This document shows, piece by piece, positions 1 through 9,853 of a stretch of 37,138 nucleotides of DNA (positions within the stretch are counted from its first letter, which is position 1; every line of letters starts with the position of its first letter). The notes under the pieces were generated by a model. It was given only the letters and a program-made list of their open reading frames with translations. It did not search any database and was not told the origin of the DNA. Where the stretch lies: assembly GCA_000697665.1 (NCBI GenBank), contig KL197718.1, forward strand, positions 1 through 37,138, read 5' to 3'. The position numbers were made by a program, and so were the translations under genes. This DNA comes from Jaapia argillacea MUCL 33604. Its lineage: Eukaryota > Basidiomycota > Agaricomycetes > Jaapiales > Jaapiaceae.

Positions 1-376
1 GGCTTGACGCTGCCCGAAATCCCTGGACTCGGGGATCAACAACCCTCCCTGACTCCCGTCAGCTTTCGTCGACTTGGCGGTTTCTCGCTAAACCCGGGTT
101 TTCAGCAGAAACTGGGGTTTCCCAATAGCATTATCCGTTATTAGTCCACCACAAGTACATAACCACGATGCCTTCCTTCAGCACCAGTTTGACACCCCCC
201 AGTAATAATATCTCTCGTAAACGTGACAGATACACCCTAGGCTAGGGCGAGATATAAATTCTAAGAAGTGCATTTCAATCCGCGAACTTGAAGTACAATA
301 ACAAATACCAACGACGCCGTGTCTATTGATCGGCTTGGTACTTCCACTTTGCACTTCCAGTGTGAGGAATACTTGA
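1..376. other. Window edge, 3' flank of kinase A
   Basis: No gene is recognisable. From about position 160 the sequence matches the segment beginning near 7070, so the tandem duplication starts close to here. A short open frame on the minus strand (178-789) overlaps the tail of kinase A and is a shadow. The part before 160 could hold the 3' UTR of kinase A or the end of a neighbour outside the window. Confidence 0.5.
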
Positions 377-2970
377 TTAGCGGGTACGGGGAGTAGGCTC
401 GCCACGCAATACAGGATGCCTAGATTGAGATGGTGATCGATGAGGAGGGGGCGGATCCGCCTGCCTCGAGTCGCGATAGGCTGGAGAGGGATAGGTATGA
501 GAATGGGAATCGGGACCCTGAGAGGGTCGAGGATTTTGTCGGGAGTGTGGGTCCGATGAAACCACGGGCGCACGACCTCGAGACTCCTGAGCTGGTGAGT
601 CGATCGAACGAGAATCGGGAGCTCGTGGATTCGACTGTGAGTCAGAGCGCGAACGACCACGAATAGCTTGGGGCGGGTTGTTAGATAGAATATCTTGGAC
701 AGGATATTGCAAATGAGACGAGGATGACTGAGACGGTGGTGGTCCCGGTCTCGCAGATGAGGGAGATAATTGAGAGGGAGGGGGGTCATTGTAGCGCGAT
801 CGACTCGACGACCTCCGAGAGGCTTGTGCTGGAGGAGCGCTTTCTCTACTCGTCAAGGCCGCATGATCATAAATTTGAGGATCCTTTCTCTCATCTCGTC
901 GGTTCGAATACCGTGATGGATCTGGTGGGCTGGGTTGCGGCATAGACCGGCTCAAATCAGGACGCGACGGTTCACTGGGAGGTTCGGGTCCCGATCGGGA
1001 GACTGATGACCCAGCAGGGCGTAAGGAGCCTCTCTCCCGACCAGCTGAAGCCCCATAATCGTAAGCACGAAGGTCATATCTACCATCTCGTCGGTCTGAT
1101 GCATCTGGAGGACTTCGCGGAGACGGGTTCAAGGGTGACCGATCGCCAACGTCCCTGGTAGCACCAGGTCCAGGTTGTGATGATGATGTTCGAAGACTTA
1201 AATTGGGATCTACCGATGGTGGAGCGTTATGTCGACCGGAACGAGAGGTGGAAAGGTGGGGGGGCTGGGTGACGGCAGTCGGGTGGAGATCGCGCTGGCT
1301 AAATTGAGGTGATTGAATCGCCGAGGTCGGGGAAGGATACGGATTGGGTTCTGGATATCCCGTCGCGCGAGAGTGCTGCATAGGTACGGCATACGGTTGG
1401 TGGTCAGAGATTGTAGGATCTATACCGATGTGAAGAGTATTCGGCATGGGAGAACGATTGATCTGCCGGGAATACGGGCTCGCATGGAAGCTGGGACCCA
1501 TCGCAGGTTGGTTTGGCGAAGGGTTTGACACATATGTAGTATGGCCAGACGGATTGGAACCCATATTACTGGGAGCAATGTTTTGGGGAGACATCGAAGT
1601 CGTGACAGGAATTGCTCCTCGCTGGCGGAGAATCGATTTCAAGCGATCCAATGCGTCTCCCAATTTCATCCTCCCCTCAGGTTCGTATACCCACAGCTTG
1701 CTCAACAGCTGCCATGTAGGTCTATCTATGTTAGGGTACTTCTGCAAGGTGGGGAAATTTCGTTGCTGCACTTCGACCACCACTGTCGCTTCATTCACCT
1801 TCCAGAAATACGGCCGTTGTCCCGAAAAAATCTGTATGGGTGAGTCGCGTCAGAAGTCCAGGTGCACATAGGTAACCCATGATCAAAAAGGTAAATAGGA
1901 ACCGGGATGAAGTGGGATGCCCACCGGCCCACGAATAAATGTATAAAGAATGCAAGAAAGGCATCTCCCAACAACAACCATGGTAAAAAGGAGCCAAACT
2001 AACCTCAAGTGCCGTCATCCCGAGACTATAAACGTCACTCTCTCTTGTAACAATTAGGGGGATAGGTTCGCCGTCTTCAAACTGGACATCGTACAGCAGG
2101 ACTTCTGGCGCTGTGTGCCGAGTCGAGTGAGACAGGGATACGGTGAAATCATTGAATCCCTCTATCTGTGATCGACCAAAATCAGCCAATAACGGTTGGC
2201 CAGAATCATCGATGAGGACGTTATTCTGAAGAAGAAATTTTCAGAGATAGGGATGCATACAACAGAACTTGACGTGTGATAATCACCCCTTTCAAGTCGC
2301 CGTGGATTATCTCATTTTCGTGCAAATAAGAAAGCCCTTGAGCAACGCCCACGACCTTGAAGAATTCAGCATTAAACGGAAATAAGAATGTGCGACACAT
2401 ACGATGCTTAACCTTTCGACGGGGTCAACCCTTTGTTTTTGGATGTACGCCATGACCGTCCCATTCTTGCAATAGGGAGAAACAAATGTGGGGCCGGGGT
2501 GGCCAGGGACCTGCGATACTCCAAGAAATCGCAGAACATTGGGATGGCTCAGGCCTTGCCAAGCATGAAACTCCCGCTTGAACCTCTATGGATACATACC
2601 AGTGAAAGAGGCAATTCATCAGAAATCCTGGCCCAACTCACCCTCTCAAATGTGGCAAGTTCCGTTGTGTTCAAGGTCTTTGCGAAGCGAAGGACTTTGA
2701 TGGCAACCTGAACGCTAATTGAGTAATACTTCTCACTTTGACTCCAATCACCGTACAGGCACACTGGGTTCCCCACGTTCGCCCGACAACTGTGCCATGT
2801 AGACATCAGAAAAGCCGCCTACGTGGGATGGAATCTTGTCCACGGTTAGTCGGTGATACAAGTCCTTCGGGTAACCCGCGGCGTAAGTTGAATGTCACGA
2901 TATCAGAGGAAACGTGATCCACCTTGACGGGAGTGTCTCCACGACGAGGGGGAGGAATTGAGACAGACAT
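377..2970 (-). CDS. TKL-type protein kinase with disordered tail (copy A)
   Basis: Seven exons join in phase: 2970-2923, 2864-2757, 2707-2642, 2585-2403, 2355-2287, 2225-2004 and 1831-377, giving about 716 residues. The kinase domain spans roughly residues 17-290. It has a glycine loop (VGGFSDVY), VAIK with Lys56, the catalytic loop HGDLKG at 153-158 (HGD, not HRD), ADFG at 172-175, and an APE motif (TAPEVLL). Tyrosine-kinase-like architecture is inferred from the family. Residues from about 300 to the end are rich in Ser, Pro and Arg and look disordered. The start is the first ATG in phase with the kinase, but it is uncertain: a TATA-like element lies only about 31 bases upstream, and an upstream exon is possible. 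It is paralogous to copies B and C. Substrate and role are unknown. Confidence 0.8.
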
Positions 2971-4141
2971 GAATGGACACAGTTGCTCATTCCTGCCTTC
3001 CTTATATCCAGCTCAACGACAAGCGCCGGAGTGGAACTAAGTGGCCTGAGGTCGTCCAATTTTGGCCTCTGCGAGTCCCTCGGACCTTCTGCCGAACACA
3101 ACCCAAAGAGCATCGCCGTTAATCAAGGTTACATCAGCTCACTGAAGTTTCTTGACTGAGATCATAGTGGTCGCTGGTCGAGGTAAGTAGCTCGTTTAGG
3201 GATTCGCCACACAAGAACTTTCCCGCATGAGGGCGCCTACCGTCAAAGGGATGGTTATAGGTTACGAGGATCGTCCACGGGGTGCTATCTTGTGAGCAAC
3301 GGAAGTAACTTGACGTCGACATAGTCCATTCACAGATCGGCTGCGAGGATATTGCGTGGGTTGTGAGGAGTCATGAGAGGAGGCCATGTAAGTAGTGACG
3401 AGAAGAATCAAAAACGAGTTCTAGTCTCCGAGAATGCCAACAGTGAAGCAGCAAAACCACGCTCGTAGTAAGTACCGACTAATGTTGCGGTCCAGTTATA
3501 CGATTCTTCGTCAGACGGTCATCGCAGTCCTTGCAGTGTGGCAAATTATCAGAGGCTGCCCCCGAGGGGCTCATCACTTTTCGGCTCATTTTCTCACGAC
3601 TATCTCGCCGAACTTGTGCCAAGCAACGACTCGATGTGCGCCACGACATTCCCCCTTCCTTCAAATGTCCATCTGGTTTCTCAACAATCCTCCTAGCATT
3701 TCTCGTATCTTTGGAGGCGATATTACATATCCCAGAACGGGCCATCGCGGAGGGAATCACTGTCGACGCTTTGACCCTTGTGCTTTGGCCCATTTGTTCC
3801 GGACTCGAACATAATAGCTCGGCTGAGCGACGCTGAATTTCAGGGTTCTGACACAAGGATGACAACAGCAAAAAAATCCCAATCATTGTCTGCGTAACCT
3901 GGCATAGCATCCAACCATCATGGGGGTATTGTTGGCTTTCCTGTGCGATGTGGCCCTCTGGCGACGGATATAAGAAGCGATGATTTTCGGGAAACAAGAA
4001 CCACATCATCGTTGTTCCCCGCCTTTGCATTTAAATCGCCCACTTGGTTAACTCTCAGCTGCTATCTCGTCCCTCCGAACCTTCTTAGCCTCTGAAGCTT
4101 ATTAGCTTTAGCCTGCCTCATCTACCACAATCTATCTTGCC
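2971..4141. other. Divergent spacer between kinase A and orphan gene
   Basis: This spacer separates two genes facing away from each other and should hold both promoters. A TATA-like element, read on the minus strand, lies at 3001-3008. Sequence at 3240-3330 is shared with copy B and could be an upstream exon: on the minus strand both copies carry a possible start near 3320 (10204 in B). The candidate frames are disrupted differently in the two copies. The spacer is closely matched by 9854-11008. Confidence 0.5.
3479..4030 (-). pseudogene. Possible remnant coding segment in the spacer
   Basis: A minus-strand open frame of up to 183 residues contains a protein-like stretch (MLCQVTQTMIGIFLLLSSLC, then an EIQRRSAELLC-like segment). 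Its counterpart lies at 10468-10779 with a few amino-acid changes. A one-base indel in the G run near 3921-3926 (five Gs here, four in the other copy) shifts the upstream frame between the copies. No family is recognised. The duplicated spacers are so alike in DNA that conservation does not prove coding. It could be a decayed gene or chance. Confidence 0.22.
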
Positions 4142-5723
4142 ATGCAGACGAGATCCACCTCGAAGCGGGCCGTTGCATCTAGTCGACAGCTCGCTACGGT
4201 TGCAAGTCGTGCATCTCGCACGCCAATCTCATCCCGCGCCATAGCCTCCACCTCCACTAGCATCCAAGATGCTCCCACCTCCAACATCACAACAGTCCCC
4301 TTGAGCTTACTCGAAGGTTTCACCTCGACCATCACCACCCTCAGCCGATCTTTCGAACGTTTGACCGAAAAGCCTAACGAGCACAGTAAAGATCTCCATT
4401 CCTCTCAGGAGGAAATCAAAGAGCTCGGGAAAACGGTCAAAAAGTCCGATTCGGTCTTGAAGAGGTTGACAAAATCATTGAAGCGAAGAGATTCGTACGT
4501 CCACGCTCTCCAGTTTCTCTTTCGTCGCACCGTTGTACTAAGAATAGTCATTATCTAGGTCTCCAAAGCGAGAACTATCTCCCATTCGCCATGATGTGGC
4601 GATACAAGCTCCCGCTACACTCGATGTTCCATCGACAAGCAATACCTCAACGGCGACGACAACTGAAGTCGTTGATCTAGCCACGGAGGTCGTTGAGCCT
4701 CAGGTTTCGACCTCAGCTTCCTCCCAACTCGCTCCCAACCCAAACACCACCCACCCAGCACTCCCACCCGCACCCACGCCAGCACCAGCACCAGCAGCCC
4801 CATCCACCCCCATCCCCACATTATCCAATCCCCCATCCGCCCCTTCGCGACCCCGAGTATCCTTCGCAGTCCCCTCCCTCCCGTCCCGTCCCATCTCCCC
4901 TCTTCCCCGACCCCCTGCCCCCCAACCTCCCTCCTCCCGCCCCATCTCTCCACCCCCACGCACAGGTACACCTCGCCCCTTATCCCGTTCCAACGCCTTC
5001 TACTCCAAATCCCATCCCGCAATCTACTGGGAACCAACCTGGGGTCCACGTCCTTCCTCCCCTCCCCGTGATTACACCCATATCCTCTCCCAACGGTGGA
5101 ACGATTATGAGCCTATGCCTTATGAGATTAAGGCTAGGGCTGAGGCGTTGGCTGATGTGGGTGAACTTGTCATTCCGCCTGAGAGGGAGAGTGAGGAGGA
5201 GATTGAGAATGAGTTGGGAGAGGGGAGTGGGAGTGAGGGTGGTTCGGAGGGTAGTAGCCGTAAACGATCCAGAGGTCCCGACGAAGGAGATGAAGAAGGC
5301 GATTCGTCATCCAACCCGCCACCTCGTAAACGCCATCACGTCCGAATCACCCTAGCAGACACACCATCCGGTCGGACTTTAGCTCGAGAAATCGCTCTCG
5401 AACGTGAGCGTATGGCTCGCAGAGGTACTATCGTCCGGCGTGGCGTTACCCCTGCCCCTCAGGCTACTGTATCGTCACCATCGGGTTCGAGCTCATTTGA
5501 ACATAATTCGTCGGATGTTTCGAGCTCTTCGTTGTCGAGTTCGTCTCCTGGTACATCCCCCGATCCTGATGTGGCTGGTGTGGCTCCTGCGGCGAGTTCG
5601 TCGCCGAAGAAGAGGAAGAGGGACGCTATGAAGGAAGAGGAGGAGCCGAAAGGGCCTTCCTCTACTAAGAAGATGAGAAGGAGGGGGAAGTGTAAAGGAA
5701 AAGAGAAGGCGAAAGCAACCTAA
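4142..5723 (+). CDS. Proline-rich orphan with basic nuclear-type tail (copy A)
   Basis: Two exons, 4142-4494 and 4559-5723, joined by a GT-AG intron of 64 bases, give 505 residues. Start ATG follows a pyrimidine-rich leader. Residues about 55-118 are charged and heptad-like, consistent with a coiled coil. Residues about 150-270 are very rich in Pro, Ser and Thr. A conserved-looking block follows (AIYWEPTWGPRPSSPPRDY, then WNDYEPMPYEIKARAEAL). The C-terminal third is acidic, then basic, with several possible nuclear localisation signals (RKRSRG, PPRKRHH, KKRKRD) and a Lys/Arg-rich end. I do not recognise a family. It faces away from kinase A and was duplicated with it. Nuclear location is inferred only from the basic clusters. 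Confidence 0.78.
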
Positions 5724-6209
5724 GTTGCACCCTCCACTCGTCCCGGTCTTTGTGTATTTCTGCCTTACCCTCTCCTCTCTAGCCTGCTAAGCTGCGACTA
5801 CGTCTTCTCCGTTTCTCCGTGTTCTCAAATCTTATCTCTCCGTTTCTTTCTTCCTCTCGCTAATCGTTACATCCTAATCTAATCTGATTTAATACTACAT
5901 CTCTGTACTTCCTCCCTCTTCTCTTCTCATCTCACGCTTCTTCTCTTCTCGTTTCGGTCTTCTTCTTCCCCCCGGCATTTCCTGGTACTGTATCCCAAAT
6001 AAACATCTGTGTCTCGCAAGATCATCACTACCGTCCGATCCCAAATCCCACTCCGAGTCATGAACGCTACCGACCCCACACCGAAGCTCCCAAAAAAGTG
6101 GGGATACAATGAACAATCAACCGCCAATCTCAAACAACTTCCCACCTTAAATCGATGCCAACTACAAGTACCCACATCAGTCAAAACCACCAAACGTAGG
6201 GTGTAAACG
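5724..6209. other. 3' region between orphan A and ZIP remnant
   Basis: This holds the presumed 3' UTR of the orphan gene: pyrimidine-rich, with many CTTCTC-type runs. It matches 12837-13330 in the right unit. No independent gene is visible; short open frames on both strands lack protein-like composition. Confidence 0.5.
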
Positions 6210-6840
6210 ACAACACTCACATCCCAACGGTAGCCATACCCACAACGCCAACGCCAATACCTTTCTCCTCCATGAATACTTCAACGCCTACATTTCTTAC
6301 CATCAATACCTCACTTTCTTCAAGCGATCGATGAAAGGAGATGAAAAGAGAAAGGACGAACTTGAGGATCCATAGCGAAATCACCGGCCTACATCTCCAC
6401 CGTACTAGCATAAATCAATAACCCAGAAGAAAGAGCCGAGAGCAATCCCTGAGTCAAATTCGCAACCACTACAGCACAACCCCGTTAGTATTGAGGGCAT
6501 GGGGGTAGTGGGAGGGAGCTAGACGTACCCCCATCGGCAGATCTCTCACGACCAAAGAGAACCAAGCCGAGACAGATCCCAATGGGGGTGGTAACAACGA
6601 ACAAAAATGCTAATAAAGGTTTTAGCATGCGCTTCCAGAGGCTCACTTCTAACCGTTCTCCTTCTCGTGTGTTGTTGGACGTGAACATAGCCTCGTCGGG
6701 AGTGAACGTAGTACCATTCGACTTCACCGCCGTGCCATTATAATCGGAGGGGGAGCCAGGAGGGGGAGAAACAATAGAACACCGACGCGAAGGACGCGAA
6801 GGAAGAGCAGCGATCCTGATCCCAAGGCTGAGGGTGTCCA
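6210..6840 (-). pseudogene. Truncated, broken ZIP metal-transporter fragment
   Basis: This matches the last three exons of the intact ZIP gene at 13335-13988. Recognisable pieces are SLGIRIAALPS, RMLKPLLAFLF and TTPIGICLGLVLFG, followed by the transmembrane segment ending in TVEM. Three lesions are visible. The segment that should carry the HQ-x-FEG metal-binding motif is replaced by unrelated sequence at about 6840. A TAG stop lies at 6389-6391 where the intact copy reads TTG. About 16 bases are missing near 6249, which shifts the final exon. There are no 5' exons (transmembrane segments I-IV). It is a dead end-product of the tandem duplication. Confidence 0.85.
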
Positions 6841-7314
6841 CGATTGAGTGTGCGGTTACAATAAATCTCGACACGTTTTCCCACGCCTTGCTTTTCGCAC
6901 CCAGCGCACTGCTTCACTTAGGAGGTCGATGAGTCCTCCTACCCCAGGGGACAACAATTGGGCTCGCCTCGAGCAGCAGGGATGCAAAAAACCAAGGGAA
7001 AAATGTAAAAACCCCTGGAAAAGCAGTCCCCCCAATACTTAGGTATCACCTTCGTTCCACTCAAGGCTCAACGACAACCATAATCCCTAGCTTTCTTCAG
7101 TACCGGTCTGACACACCCAAAGGGTGATAATATTTCGTATACGTGACGGATACACCCTAGGACAGGGGCCCCTGTGCTATGAGGCATGAATTCTGAACAG
7201 AAATGTGGGTTTCGATACACAAAACTTGAAGTACAACAACAAATACCGACGACGCCGTGTCTGTTTACCGTCTTGGTACTTCCACTTTGTACTTCCAATA
7301 TTTGGAATACTCGA
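6841..7314. other. Duplication junction and 3' flank of kinase B
   Basis: From about 6841 to 7070 the sequence matches neither unit clearly and marks the breakpoint where the left ZIP fragment stops. From about 7070 it matches the start of the left unit (from 160). No gene is seen. Nothing here resembles a transposon terminus by eye. Confidence 0.5.
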
Positions 7315-9853
7315 TTAGCGGAGACGGGAGGCATAGGGCTGAGATGGATGAGAACTACTAAGCTCGCTACGTGGCAATAGAGGGCGCATAGATTGAGATG
7401 GTGATCGATGAGAAGGGGGAGGATTTTGTCGGGAGCGCGGGTCCGATGAAATTGCAAGCACACGGCCTCGAGATTCCTGAGCTGGTGGGTCGAACGAGAG
7501 AGGATCGGAAGGTCGTTGATTCGACTGTGAATCAGAGCGCGAACGACCACGAATAGTTTGCGGCGAGTTGTCAGGTTGAATACTTTGGACAGGATATTGC
7601 ACATGAGACGAGGATGACTGAGACGGTGGTGGTCCCGGTCTCGCAGATGAGGGAGATAATTGAGGCGGAGGGGGATCATTGTAGCGCGATCGACTCGACG
7701 ACCTCCGAGAGGCTTGTGCTGGAGGAGCACTTTCTCTACTCGTCGAGGCCGGATAATCATAACTTTGACGGTCGTTCCTCTCATCTCGTCGGTTCGAATA
7801 CCGTGGTGGATCTGGCGGGCTGGGTTGCGACATAGACCGGCTCAAATCAGGACGCGACGGTTCACTGGGAGGTTCGCGTCCCGATCGGGAGACTGATGAC
7901 CCAGCAGGGCGTAAGGAGCCTCTCTCCCGACCGGCTGAAATTTCATGATCGTAAGGACGATGCTCATATCTACCATCTCGTCGCTCTGGTCCATCTGGCG
8001 GACTCCGCGGAGACGGGTTCAAGGGTGAGCGACCAACGTCTCTGGTGGCGCCAGATCCGGGCTGAGATGAGGGTGTCCCGAGACTTAAATTGGGGTCTAC
8101 CGATAGTGAAGCGTTAGGTCGACCGGAACGAGAGGTGGAAAGGTGGGGGGGCTGGATGACGGCAGTCGGGTGGAGATCCCGCTGGCTAAATTGAGGTGAT
8201 TGAATCGCCGAGGTTGGGGAAGGATATGAGTTGAGTTCTGGGTATCCCGTCGCGTGAGATTGCTGCATAGGTACGGCATACGGTTGGCGGTCAGAGGTTG
8301 TAAGATTTACGCCGATGTGGAGAGGATTTAGCATGGGAGAGCGATTGGTCTGTAGGGATTCGGAGCGAGAATACGGGCTCGCATGGAAGCTGGGACCCAT
8401 CGCAGGTTGGTTTGGCGAAGGGGTTGACACATATGTAGTACGGCCAGACGGATTGGAACCCATACTACTGGGAGCAATGTTTTGGGGAGACATCGAAGTC
8501 GTGGCGTGAATTGCTCCTCGCTGGCGGAGAATCAACTTCAGCTGGTTCAACGCTTCTCCCAATTTCATCCTCCCCTCCGGTTGGTGGACCCACAGCCTGC
8601 TCAACACCTGCCATGTAGGTCTATCTATGTTGAGGTACCTCTCTGAGGGCGGCAAATTTCGTTGCGCTAATTCGATCACCACTGTGGGGTCATTCGCCTT
8701 CCAGAAATACGGCTTTTTTCCCGAAAAAATCTGTATATGTGAGCCGCGTCAGAAGGGCAGCTGGGGGCAGGTAAACCAGAATAAATAAAATCGAAAAGGT
8801 AGATAGGGGTGGGAATGAAGCGGGATGCCTACTGGCCCGCGAATAATTGTATAAAGAAGACAACAACGGCGATTCGAGTAACAACCATGATAAAAAAGAG
8901 GCAAACTAACCTCAAGTGCTGTCATCCCGAGACTATAAACATCGCTCTTTTTTGTAGCGGTCAGAGGTAAGAAGCCATCACTTGAAACTTGATCTTCTGG
9001 GATATCCAATAGTAGGATTTCGGGCGCTGTGTGCCGATGCGAGTGAGACGGAACTCTGGTGAACTCATTGAGTCCATCTATCTGTGACCGACCAAAATCG
9101 GCCAACAATGGTTGTCCATGATCATCAATGAGCACATTGTGCTGGAAAAGAAATTTCAGAGATAGGATAACCAGAGAATAATTGGAGATGATCACCCCTT
9201 TCAAGTCACCATGAATAACTCCGTTTTCGTGAAGGTAATAAAGCCCTTCAGCAACGCCCACGACCTTGGATAATTCGGTAAGTATGTGAAGATAAGAATT
9301 TACAACACATACTAAGCTTAACCTGTCAATCAGGTCAGGTCTTGCTGCGATGTACGACATAACCGTCCCATTCTTGCAGTATGGAGAGACAAAGGTGGGA
9401 CCTGGATGCCTATCGACTGTCGCTACCCCAAGAAACTTCAGAATATTGGGATGATCTAAGTCTTGCCAAGCACGACACTCTCGCTGAAATTTCTACTGCT
9501 AGATGAAAAGGAGACCTTCATGAGAAATACTGGGCCCGACTCACCCGCTGAAAGTCAGCCAATTCATTTGGACTCAAGTCACGTGGGGATCGAAGAAATT
9601 TGACGGCAACCTACAACCTGCTTGAGCAATGCTTATCACTTTGAAATTACTTGCCGTACGGCTATATTGGCTCCTCCACGTTCTCCCCGCAATCGCCCTT
9701 CGTAAACATCAGAAAAGCCGCCAACTTTGGCAAGGGTGGGCTGTATTGTCAGACGGTCACCCAAGTCCTTCAACAACGCTCCGGTTAAGTGAAATGTGCC
9801 ACATCGAAGGGAGCGTAACCCACCTTGGGAGGGAGGGGAGGGTGTGGGGCCAT
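7315..9853 (-). CDS. TKL-type protein kinase with disordered tail (copy B)
   Basis: Seven exons join in phase: 9853-9824, 9767-9660, 9610-9545, 9492-9313, 9264-9196, 9141-8911 and 8730-7315, giving about 699 residues. Kinase motifs are the glycine loop VGGFSDVYEG, VAVK with Lys50, HGDLKG at 146-151, ADFG at 165-168, and TAPEILL followed by SDVYSLGM. From about residue 290 it continues as a Ser/Pro/Arg-rich, probably disordered tail almost matching that of copy A. In the kinase domain it is closer to the second kinase domain at 34615-35890 than to copy A: exons 4 and 6 are 180 and 231 bases in both, against 183 and 222 in A. The start ATG has the same caveat as copy A. Function is unknown beyond predicted protein phosphorylation. 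Confidence 0.8.

Larger units (their letters stand above)
160..6840. repeat. Left unit of tandem segmental duplication
   Basis: This block matches 7070-13990 in order and orientation: kinase (minus), proline-rich orphan (plus), ZIP sequence (minus). Matching landmarks are offset by 6,938 (kinase stop), 6,883 (kinase start) and 6,867 (orphan start). The ZIP offset is 7,127, which includes a 258-base gap. Noncoding spacers are also alike, for example 3840-4140 against 10710-11008, which is nearly identical by eye. The unit ends inside the ZIP gene, so the copy is truncated there. Boundaries are approximate. Confidence 0.88.

Noticed and set aside
724-945. Plus-strand open frames opposite the kinase tails (also 7614-7896)
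   Set aside because: These are shadows of the Ser/Pro/Arg-rich coding strand. They recur in both units only because the tails are duplicated.
4693-5355. Overlapping Pro/His-rich frame within the orphan gene
   Set aside because: It is an alternative frame of C-rich DNA. The main frame joins a phased first exon and has a better-ordered core; minus-strand Gly-rich frames there are likewise shadows.
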